Assembly: GCF_041346945.1 (NCBI RefSeq)
Contig: NZ_CP166850.1
Location: 1,922,001-1,986,000, forward strand
Source of the DNA: Amycolatopsis sp. cg9
Lineage (GTDB): Bacteria; Actinomycetota; Actinomycetes; Mycobacteriales; Pseudonocardiaceae
Length of the DNA stretch: 64,000 bases
Direction of reading: 5' to 3'
Under the pieces are notes generated by a model. It had not been told where the DNA came from. It saw only the letters and a list, made by a program, of their open reading frames with translations, and did no database searches. Every line of letters starts with the position of its first letter. Within the stretch, counting starts at the first letter, position 1. The translations under genes were made by a program, and so were the position numbers. This document shows, in pieces, positions 16,602-23,185 of this stretch.

Positions 16602-16638
16602 GGGCCGTTGCTGGCGCTGAGCACGCCAGCAACGGCCC
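16602..16638 (-). terminator. Terminator after the TIR/membrane gene pair
   Basis: A perfect 15-bp stem, GGGCCGTTGCTGGCG and its complement, with a 7-base loop, 87 bp beyond the stop of the membrane coiled-coil gene. Confidence 0.75.
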
Positions 16639-16725
16639 TAAAGACGCATGGACTCGGGCGCGGGGCCGCTTAGGCAACCTAGCGCGCGAGATGCAGCCAG
16701 AGCGCCACCAAGGAGACCCTCACCG

Positions 16726-17535
16726 CTACTTCGCCGGTCGGTACTGCGGATCGTCCGGGTCGTGCGACACCGCGTCCTGCCAGCCTCGCGGAACATTCGT
16801 CGGGTACCACAGTGACTTATCACCCAGTCGTCGGTTGAGCATCGGGAAGGACACGCCCGCCCCACCCTCGCCGGGGTCCAGGCTTTCACCCTCTTCGATC
16901 AGGTGTTCCAGCGACAGCCGCACGAAGGTCGCGTACCGCCACAGGTCTTGTGCCACAAGCTTGCTGTGCTCCTGTCGACCCTCTGGATTGGTCTCGCTCT
17001 TCTGGTGCTCACTGCGCGCCGCAGTGAGCACCAGGTGCACAAGTCTGCGGTACTGCTCGGTGGCTCTGACGTCACGGAGGCCCGGCAAATCGGCGAACCC
17101 GCCGAATCGAAGCCCCTCCACGGCGCTCTCGGTCTCGCAGGGCGTTTCGCCGACAGTTCGCGGCCCGCCCAGCGCGAAACTTACCGTGTCAAACACGTTC
17201 GGCACCCGGTTCATCAACGGCAGCAGACTGGCGATCCGCACCAGCAACCGGGTGGCGCTGTCCTGTTGTCGTTCCCGCTGGCGCGCCTTCTCCGTGTACA
17301 TCCGCTCGTCTGTGAGGCGCCGGTCGGCAGCCTTCCGTTCAGCCTCTAGCCGCGCTTCTGCATCTGCCTGGTCCTGCTGCGCTCGCCGACTGTCGTAGTC
17401 CCGTTGCTCCTGGATGCGCCTGTCAGCGTCCTTTCGGTCTCGCCTGGTGGTGATCACGCTGTACAGGAGCGTGGCCACCGTCGACGCAGCCAGGGCGACA
17501 GTCGCCCAACCAGTGAGCGGATCGCCTGCTTCCAT
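16726..17535 (-). CDS. Membrane-anchored coiled-coil protein of unknown function
   Basis: 269 residues, not recognised. The ATG at 17533-17535 follows a GGAGGA ribosome-binding site by 7 bases. A single hydrophobic helix lies at about residues 7-25 ('WATVALAASTVATLLYSVI'), then a long charged heptad region, about 30-90, rich in Arg/Asp/Glu/Gln and typical of a coiled coil, then a globular part with 'LLVRIASLLPLMNRVPN'. It stands 142 bp downstream of the TIR gene on the same strand, and a terminator follows. By position it could be the membrane partner or target of the TIR protein; this is inference only. Confidence 0.65.
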   Translation of the reverse strand: MEAGDPLTGWATVALAASTVATLLYSVITTRRDRKDADRRIQEQRDYDSRRAQQDQADAEARLEAERKAADRRLTDERMYTEKARQRERQQDSATRLLVRIASLLPLMNRVPNVFDTVSFALGGPRTVGETPCETESAVEGLRFGGFADLPGLRDVRATEQYRRLVHLVLTAARSEHQKSETNPEGRQEHSKLVAQDLWRYATFVRLSLEHLIEEGESLDPGEGGAGVSFPMLNRRLGDKSLWYPTNVPRGWQDAVSHDPDDPQYRPAK

Positions 17536-17677
17536 TCGGATATCCTCCGGATCGCTGCAAGTATGAATCGGGGTCGGTACAGTCGCCGACAACCTAAGCT
17601 CCGGCACACCGCCACGGTCGCCCGACACGCAGGCCGAGAGGAGAATGCTGAGTAAGCTTCGCCGAACTACCGCTCAC

Positions 17678-18823
17678 TTATCGGCTTTGCGGGTCCTCTG
17701 GTGCCCAGCTTGCCACCGTGCGGGCCGCATCACTCAACATCCTGATTCCTCGATTAGCAGGCCGCAAGGAACGTCGAAGAACCGTGCTAATGTTCTCGAC
17801 ACTCGCAATCAACTGCGAAACATCGTCCAGCTGATCAGCAATTGTCGCAACTTCCCGCAGGTCCCTCGTTCCACTATCCAGCTGCGCGCGGAACTGCGCC
17901 ATGATTCGTTCATCTTGCTCAGAGTTCACGATTGAACGATAACGCTTGAAAATTTGGTCAGCTTGAAGCACGAAGCGTTGCGCTTCGCTGGCTGATTCCA
18001 CAAACTCCGCCGTGGGACCCTCAATAGACTTTGCCATATTAATAATTGTCGATTTGTACAGGTTTGGATTATTACCCGCCCTCTTCGCCTGATCTCCAAA
18101 CTGCGCCAACAGACCCGCGAGGGTAGTGAAGTCAGTAACAGCTCGCTGCACCGATTCCTCAACCAAAGGCATCAGCGGCTCGAACTCTTCTGCAATTTCA
18201 ATGAGTCCGGGAGACTCTTCCGCGCCTTCAAGTTGAGCAACACGGGAGCCCGAAGCGTCATACCCGCTCGCCTGAAGTTCATTTTCCAAGATCGCCGGTA
18301 GCTGCTCCTCTACTCTCCGTTCAGCTTCAATCAACTTTCGAGCAAGCCTGCGCACCCCGGAAATCCAGGCCTCACCACCTCGCCCGCTAGGCCAGATGTC
18401 CTCAAACGACTCGTAGTTTGATTTCGCAATAATCCGCACCACCTCATCTTCATGGTCGATGCGAATTTTGTCTTTCCCGGAAATGATAATAGGCAGAATT
18501 AAGCCATCAATTCCACGAGCCTGGCAAAGCTGATAGAAAGCCAACAGCTCTTTTCTGCATGCTTCACTCTTGAAGTAATTGGGGGTTACAAGAGGAATGA
18601 AGAATACGGTTCTACTGATGCCATACCCGAGAGCGTTCTCCCAGCTCTCACCCCAGCCAATGCTCTCAGTGTCTTGGAAAATCTTGAGCTGATCACCTGT
18701 CTCAAGTGCATACATGCCAATCAGATCCTCTCGGATCTCACTCAGCTTGCCTTTGGTCGAGACGTCATCGTCTCGGACATAACTCCAGAAACCAGAGGTC
18801 CATTCTTCATTTAGCTCAGACAT
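17678..18823 (-). CDS. TIR-domain protein, candidate NAD-cleaving defence effector
   Basis: 381 residues. An N-terminal TIR domain spans about 10-150: 'GFWSYVRDDD' (box 1, 11-20), 'IFQDTESIGWGESWENAL' (49-66), 'FFIPLVTPNYFKSEACRKEL' with the SxxCxxE motif whose Glu (E92) is the catalytic residue of TIR NADases. The C-terminal 230 residues are helical and not recognised. Start ATG at 18821-18823, five bases after AGGAG. GC is near 50%, far below the chromosome, which indicates recent transfer. TIR proteins in mobile elements often act in phage defence by depleting NAD+ or making signals; no partner sensor is proven here. Confidence 0.85.
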   Translation of the reverse strand: MSELNEEWTSGFWSYVRDDDVSTKGKLSEIREDLIGMYALETGDQLKIFQDTESIGWGESWENALGYGISRTVFFIPLVTPNYFKSEACRKELLAFYQLCQARGIDGLILPIIISGKDKIRIDHEDEVVRIIAKSNYESFEDIWPSGRGGEAWISGVRRLARKLIEAERRVEEQLPAILENELQASGYDASGSRVAQLEGAEESPGLIEIAEEFEPLMPLVEESVQRAVTDFTTLAGLLAQFGDQAKRAGNNPNLYKSTIINMAKSIEGPTAEFVESASEAQRFVLQADQIFKRYRSIVNSEQDERIMAQFRAQLDSGTRDLREVATIADQLDDVSQLIASVENISTVLRRSLRPANRGIRMLSDAARTVASWAPEDPQSR

Positions 18824-18909
18824 GCGCACTCCTAGGCGGTATGCCGCCGCAGAGTCGGCGGTTAGCTAGTAAGAACGCTCTTCGCAGCAACTCTGTTACA
18901 ACACAACAC

Positions 18910-19398
18910 TCAGCCGTGTTCGACAGCGTTGGTTGGTCGCTCGCCCCGCAAGAATGCGGCTACCTGCTCGGCTGCGACCTCGTAGCACAGCCGGTTGGTT
19001 CCAGGAACAGTGCGAGCGGAGTGAGGACTAATCACTGCTCCCTCCTGCCTCCATAGTGGGTGATCGTTCGGAAGGGGCTCCGGATCGGTCACGTCGAGCG
19101 CCGCCCGCAAGCGTCCCGAAACCAGCTCGGCGAGCAACGCGTCCGTGTCGACGATCTGACCGCGGCCAGCGTTGACCAGGAGCGCGTTGTCGTCCATCAA
19201 CTTCAAGAACCGTGGACCGACCAGCCCTCGCGTCTTCTCGGTCAACGGAGCCGTGATCACCACGATGGCGTGGCCCGACACAACTTCAGGCAACACGTCT
19301 GCACCGAGGACACCATCTCGGCCTCTCGACGCGACGAGCGTGGAATCCACCCCAAACACTTCGAGCCGTCGGGCGACCTCGCCGCCGATTGCGCCGGC
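18910..19398 (-). pseudogene. 2-hydroxyacid dehydrogenase, C-terminal fragment
   Basis: About 160 residues of the NAD-binding half of a D-isomer 2-hydroxyacid dehydrogenase (SerA/GhrA group): Rossmann start 'GAIGGEVARRL', 'LVNAGRGQIVDTDALLAEL' with the arginine site, 'ALDVTDPEPLPNDHPLW' with the Glu site, and 'SPHSAR' with the active-site His. The N-terminal substrate domain is gone: homology stops at about 19396, exactly where integrase sequence begins on the other strand. A gene cut by recombination; not expected to be active. Confidence 0.82.
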
Positions 19399-20086
19399 AA
19401 GGGGACCGGCCGGCCGTCGAAGGCGCTCACGCTCGCGCAGGCCGAAGCCGTACTCACCGCGGCGGAGTCGTCGCCGATGCGCGCCTACATCGTGGTGTCG
19501 CTGCTGACCGGCGCACGAACCGAGGAGATGCGGCCGCTGACGTGGGATCACGTGGACCTGGTCGGCAAGCCGGACGCATCGCCGGCGATCCCGCCGAACG
19601 TCAAGGTGTGGCGTTCGGTCCGCGCCAAGGGCGAGACGAAGACGCGGAAGTCCCGGCGCACGCTGGCGCTGCCTGAGCGGGCCGTGAGGGCGCTGGAGGA
19701 CCACCGGGTGGCCCAGCAGGCGGTGAAGGCCGTCGCGGGCGACGGCTGGCGCGAACAGGGCTTGGTCTTCGCGACCAACGTCGGCACCGAGCGGGACGTC
19801 AACAACGTCCGGCGGGACTTCCGCCGGGTGATCAAGGCGGCTGGGCTCAAGCCGACGCAGTGGACGCCCCGGGAGTTGCGGCACAGCTTCGTCTCGATCC
19901 TCTCGGACGGTGGGATGCCGATCGAGGAGATCTCGCGGTTGGTCGGGCACAGCAGCACGGCCGTGACGGAGCTGGTCTACCGGAAGCAGATCCGGCCGGT
20001 GGTCGAGTCGGGGGGCGGTCGCGATGGACCGGCTTTTCCCCGCGACGGTAGAACCTGCGGAAGTTCCCACCGGCCCGGCGTCTTAG
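19396..20086 (+). pseudogene. Tyrosine integrase, 5'-truncated
   Basis: The catalytic domain of an actinobacterial ICE/phage tyrosine recombinase: 'LLTGARTEEMRPLTWDHVDL' (first Arg), 'TPRELRHSFVSILSDGGMP' (second Arg), 'RLVGHSS', and 'ELVYRKQIRP' with the nucleophile Tyr. The arm-binding and core-binding domains are missing, because the frame upstream of about 19396 is antisense dehydrogenase sequence. Near 20010 a run of five G where four would keep frame shifts the last 25 codons; the original stop is TAG at 20084-20086. Too short at the 5' end to integrate or excise the element. Confidence 0.85.
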
Positions 20087-20102
20087 TCACCCACTCAACG
20101 AG

Positions 20103-20134
20103 CCAGGCCCCACTGAGCTGCCGGTGGGGCCTGG
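20103..20134 (+). terminator. Integrase terminator
   Basis: CCAGGCCCCAC and its complement around a 10-base loop, 16 bp after the integrase stop. A similar hairpin (22936-22971) follows the second copy of the integrase tail. Confidence 0.75.
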
Positions 20135-20189
20135 CAGTCAGCCTGCCAAGCTCGGCTACTGCTCAAACTCTCACCATCGGTCAACTCTA

Positions 20190-21231
20190 GGGCCTGTATC
20201 GAAGTAGGTCAGAGCCATTCGTTGATGGCGGCGATGTGGACTGTGGCTTCGTAGCGGACGGCGAGTTTGTCGTAGCGGGTGGCCACCCCGCGGTGGCGTT
20301 TGAGCCGGTTGATGCCGCATTCCACGACGTGCCGCTGTTTGTAGATTTCGGGGTCGAAGGCTGGTGGCCGGCCGCCCATCGACCCCTTGGCCTTGCGGTG
20401 CGCGTCCTGATCAGCCTTGCTCGGGATAGTCGCTTTGATTCCACGATCGCGCAGGTGAGCCGGTTGGCCTTCGAGGTATAGGCCTTGTCCGCCAGCACCC
20501 GATCAGGACGCGTCCGCGGCCGGCCAACGCCCGGACGGGGCACCCGGATCCCGGCCAGGACCGGAATGAACTGCGGGCTATCGCCACGCTGCCCGGCGGT
20601 CAGCACGATCGACAACGGCTTCTGCCCCTGCTCACACCCCAGATGCAGCTTCGTGGTCCACCCGCCCCGCGACCGGCCCAACGCGTGATCTTCCGGCTCG
20701 ACGGTGGTCCCGCCGGGCGGCTCAGCTTGCAGATCGCCCTTTTCCGCGCACCCGCGGCATGCTGATGCGCCCGCGCGATCGTGGAGTCCACGCTGACATC
20801 CCAGGTGATCCGCCCGGCCGCCTCGGCCAGGGCCTGCAACGCGGTCAGGATCTGCTGCCAGACACCCGCGCGTTGCCAGCGGCGGAACAGTCCATAAGCC
20901 GCTGCCCAGGATCCATACCCGACCGGCATGTCCCGCCACGGCGCACCGGTGCGCACCCGCCACCGGATCCCATCGACCAACTGCCGCTTACTCCACAACG
21001 ACGGCCGACCCGGCCGCGACGGCGCAGGCAGCAATGGCTCCAGTGCCGCCCACTGCTCGTCGGTCAGGTCAAACCGCCCCGCCACCGCTAAGGTGTCCAC
21101 GAGGTCTCCGGTGTTCAGGTTCTTCTTGGTCGACGAACCACCTACCGGAGACCTCACCTATTTCGACCACCGACACGCCCAGCAGCACCAACTCCAGCTC
21201 AACCAGCTCGAGACGACTTCGATACAGGCCC
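20190..21231 (-). mobile_element. IS5-family insertion sequence, 1042 bp
   Basis: Bounded by perfect terminal inverted repeats GGGCCTGTATCGAAGT (20190-20205) and its complement ending at 21231. The dinucleotide TA flanks both ends (20188-20189 and 21232-21233), fitting the short target duplication of the IS427-type subgroup. It carries one transposase gene split over three frames. It lies between the integrase remnant and the ImmA gene without visibly breaking either one. Confidence 0.9.
20209..21157 (-). pseudogene. IS5-family transposase, frameshifted
   Basis: DDE transposase. The N-terminal DUF4096 part reads 'RFDLTDEQWAALEPLLP...GRPSLWSKRQLVDGIRWRVRTGAPWRDMP', then 'WDVSVDSTIARAHQHAAGARK' with the first Asp. 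At the slippery GGAAAAGGG (about 20745) a -1 shift is needed to continue as 'KKGDLQAEPP...GRSRGGWTTKLHL', a known programmed frameshift in this group. A second break near 20460 (one base missing in AACCGGCTCACC) is not programmed: the end '[30 protein letters not shown]' with the last Glu is in a third frame. The protein is thus probably inactive. Confidence 0.85.
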
Positions 21232-21279
21232 TAAGCGCCCTGTCGCCGACTGCTGACGACGTTCAGCAGGCACAATCCC

Positions 21280-21858
21280 TTACCGAACGCTCGCAAGCCG
21301 ACCGGCACCAGACATGTTGACTCGCCAGCGAGCCATTTCGACACTACAGCCGAACTCATCGGCGATCTGGTCAATCGACCGCCCGCGGCGCACCATCCCC
21401 CGGGCGGCTTTTCCAGGAATCAACAGAGCGCCCGCGAGGTGATTAGCTTCATCTTCGATCGTGCCGTTCCAGTGTCGACACCCTCGGCTATCGATCACAG
21501 GCGACGGCGGATGCAGCAACAACCCGTGAGCAAGCTCGTGAGCAAGATTGCTCGCCTGACGACCCGGCGCGTGGGCGTCGTTGTGCACGATCATGCGGCG
21601 TGCATCCGCGAAGACGGTAACTGCGGAGAGGGCATTGGCCTCCGCACCCAGCAGAAGATCTACGGCCTCGGCAAGCCCTTCGACTTCCCCCGCCATCAGA
21701 CGAAGTTGACTCAACGTAATGACAGGTATCTCTAAGTGAGCAGCAAGAAGGTCCAACGGAAGCCGACGGAACGGCCCTAAGCCGAGTTCATCGCGCACCT
21801 CAAGAGCGAGCTGTTCCGCTTCGGTTTTGAAGCCCTTCCGAAGCGTCACCCGACTCAC
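21280..21858 (-). CDS. ImmA/IrrE-family metallopeptidase
   Basis: 192 residues. The zinc motif is HELAH in 'ASNLAHELAHGLLL' at about residue 105, with a downstream 'DEANHLAGALLIP' that gives the third ligand and is typical of ImmA/IrrE (peptidase family M78). The GTG start overlaps the stop of the XRE gene (GTGA). In ICEBs1 and phages ImmA cuts the cognate XRE repressor ImmR to induce the element; the same two-gene pair here suggests lysis/excision control of the decayed element. Confidence 0.88.
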   Translation of the reverse strand: MSRVTLRKGFKTEAEQLALEVRDELGLGPFRRLPLDLLAAHLEIPVITLSQLRLMAGEVEGLAEAVDLLLGAEANALSAVTVFADARRMIVHNDAHAPGRQASNLAHELAHGLLLHPPSPVIDSRGCRHWNGTIEDEANHLAGALLIPGKAARGMVRRGRSIDQIADEFGCSVEMARWRVNMSGAGRLASVR

Positions 21859-22208
21859 GCCCCTCGAAGGACCTGATAGGTAGCCTTAACAACCTTCTCC
21901 ATCGCGTCCGCCGCCTCTGGAGTGAGGTTCCGGTCAGCTCGCAGGTACGTGGAGATCACCGCTACCGAGTCACCCTCCGGCTTCCCGTGGACTCGCACCA
22001 CGAAGTCATCGGCACGTAGGCCGGCCCAGTCGACCAAGGCAGCGAGACTGTCGACGTCGGGCCGCTTGCCCTGCGCGAGCCGCGTCAGCGTCGACTGACT
22101 CACCTTCGCCTGCTCGGCGACGTTCTTCCACATCAACCCGCGCGCCTCACGTTGACCGTCAAGAGCGGCGAAGAAGGCCCCTGCGTCGAACCACCCGCGG
22201 TCGGCCAT
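21855..22208 (-). CDS. XRE-family repressor, ImmR-like
   Basis: 117 residues. The helix-turn-helix lies at about 18-70 ('REARGLMWKNVAEQAKVSQSTLTRLAQGKRPDVDSLAALVDWAGL'). The ATG at 22206-22208 (MADRGWF) is preferred over the upstream ATG because AAAGGA stands 5 bases before it. Forms an overlapping pair with the ImmA-type protease and is divergent from the small-basic-protein/DUF1883 operon; the 139-bp gap between them is the likely operator region. Confidence 0.85.
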   Translation of the reverse strand: MADRGWFDAGAFFAALDGQREARGLMWKNVAEQAKVSQSTLTRLAQGKRPDVDSLAALVDWAGLRADDFVVRVHGKPEGDSVAVISTYLRADRNLTPEAADAMEKVVKATYQVLRGA

Positions 22209-22347
22209 TCGATTCCTTTCATGGGTGACGTCCAGTTGCACACCTCAAAATGACCTGCTAGCGTTCCGTTTCGACGGTAGACGACCAGTTTCTGGACTGC
22301 AACCGCCGTCTGCGTGATGTCAGTCAACTAGCAAGAGGGAGTGTGCC
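22209..22347. promoter_or_regulatory. Divergent control region of the XRE and DUF1883 operons
   Basis: 139 bp between divergent starts, AT-richer than its surroundings. An inverted repeat CCAG-TTT-CTGG lies at 22285-22295. Any repressor operator should lie here if the XRE protein controls both directions. Confidence 0.45.
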
Positions 22348-22479
22348 ATGACCAGCAAGTCATCGAGCGGCGGGAAGCGCGGCCGCAGCGCCTCGACCGG
22401 CCGTTTCGTGAAGCAGTCGACCGTCCGCCGCAACCCGGGCGGCACAGTCAACGAAAGCACCAAGAAGAAGAGCAAGTAG
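22348..22479 (+). CDS. Small basic protein, 43 residues
   Basis: Begins MTSKSSSGGKRGRSAS and ends in KKKSK; Lys/Arg make up more than a quarter of it and it has no membrane segment. A GAGGGAG ribosome-binding site is 6 bases before the ATG. The 'STGRFVKQSTVRRNPGGTV' block resembles short proteins common in actinobacterial accessory regions, function unknown. Precedes the DUF1883 gene by 57 bp on the same strand, so probably co-transcribed. Nucleic-acid binding is plausible from charge alone. Confidence 0.6.
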   Translation: MTSKSSSGGKRGRSASTGRFVKQSTVRRNPGGTVNESTKKKSK

Positions 22480-22536
22480 GACGTCGAACCTCCCCCAGTT
22501 CGACGGTCGGCATTAGCAAGAAGGTAGGCCCCGACC

Positions 22537-22806
22537 ATGCATTACGACTTGAAGTTCCTTCCGGCCGGCTCGGTGATCGTGGTGAGCCTCAACCACGGCG
22601 TCAACCTCCACCTGATGGATGACGCGAACTTCCGCCGATACCGTTCCGGCCAGCAGGCAAGGACGGCTTTCTCGGGCATCCCCCGCGAGACGCCGTTCAA
22701 GCTGCCCGTTCCCCACGCGGGGACGTGGCACCTCGTGGCCACGATGTCCGGCCTCCGAGGCTCGGCTCGCATCGGTGTCCAGGTCCTTAAGCCCAGCAAC
22801 GTCTAG
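22537..22806 (+). CDS. DUF1883 domain protein
   Basis: 89 residues, almost exactly one DUF1883 domain: 'MHYDLKFLPAGSVIVVSLN' followed by 'NLHLMDDANFRRYRSGQQ', 'FKLPVPHAGTWHLVATMSGLRG' and 'ARIGVQVL', the compact beta fold of the family. The molecular function is unknown. In other bacteria DUF1883 is often fused to a TIR domain (recalled, not searched), and this element also has a TIR gene, so a shared pathway is possible. An AAGGTAGG ribosome-binding site lies upstream. Confidence 0.8.
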   Translation: MHYDLKFLPAGSVIVVSLNHGVNLHLMDDANFRRYRSGQQARTAFSGIPRETPFKLPVPHAGTWHLVATMSGLRGSARIGVQVLKPSNV

Positions 22807-22847
22807 TTGCGAGTCCGACCTGAAGTGGGCCCGGCCGCGAGGGCTCA

Positions 22848-22934
22848 TCTTCCCCCTCGACGGGTGAACCTGCGGAACTTTCTTCGCCCACCAACCAGGC
22901 GTCTTAGTCACCCACTTAGTCACCCACCAGACAA
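22848..22934 (+). repeat. Second copy of an integrase 3' tail, degenerate
   Basis: Similar to the end of the truncated integrase at 20032-20095: shared blocks CTTCCCC, CGACGG, GAACCTGCGGAA and GGCGTCTTAGTCACCCAC occur in the same order. No frame is kept. TTAGTCACCCAC is repeated twice here. Such a tail lies next to the tRNA, where the integrase of a tRNA-linked element is normally found, so it may be what remains of the original integrase. Confidence 0.65.
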
Positions 22935-22935
22935 G

Positions 22936-22971
22936 TCAGGCCCCATCCGATGTGCTTCGGATGGGGCCTGA
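22936..22971 (+). terminator. Terminator at the tRNA-proximal end of the element
   Basis: A perfect 15-bp stem, TCAGGCCCCATCCGA and its complement, with a 6-base loop, 8 bp from the tRNA gene. Confidence 0.8.
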
Positions 22972-22979
22972 CCTGCGGA

Positions 22980-23052
22980 GCCGCCTAGGGGAATCGAACC
23001 CCTGACCTATTCATTACGAGTGAATCGCTCTGGCCGACTGAGCTAAGGCGGC
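22980..23052 (-). tRNA. tRNA-Thr (anticodon CGT)
   Basis: 73 bases on the minus strand. The acceptor GCCGCCT pairs with AGGCGGC; the D-arm is AGCTCAGTCGGCCAGAGC, the anticodon loop CTCGTAA gives CGU (Thr ACG codon), and the T-arm is AGGGGTTCGATTCCCCT. CCA is not encoded. Its 3' 41 bases were probably supplied by the integrated element; the displaced native end is at 16104-16144. Confidence 0.95.
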
Positions 23053-23185
23053 ATGTCTCCGGCTCGCGCTGGCGACGTCAGCAAGTGTAGCGGAAGCTCG
23101 TGCCGTCACTTTCCGGGGGGACTCTCGTTAGGGCCCTATGACGTCGGTCTCACTCCCCGGTCGACCTATCTGGAGGCTCTGGCAC

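Larger units (their letters stand above)
16104..22979. mobile_element. Decayed integrative element in tRNA-Thr(CGT)
   Basis: The 3' 41 bases of the tRNA-Thr gene at 22980-23052 recur at 16104-16144 in the same orientation, the signature of site-specific integration at a tRNA 3' end. Between the two copies lie a tyrosine-integrase remnant, an XRE/ImmA control pair, a TIR gene, a membrane gene, a DUF1883 gene, a small basic gene and an IS copy. Base composition is patchy and often lower in GC than the flanks. No replication, excisionase or conjugal-transfer gene was found and the integrase is truncated, so it is an immobile remnant, perhaps of an actinomycete integrative and conjugative element. 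Confidence 0.85.

Noticed and set aside
16102..23052. Functional integrative and conjugative element
   Set aside because: The integrase is truncated, and no excisionase, replication initiator or FtsK-type transfer gene could be found.
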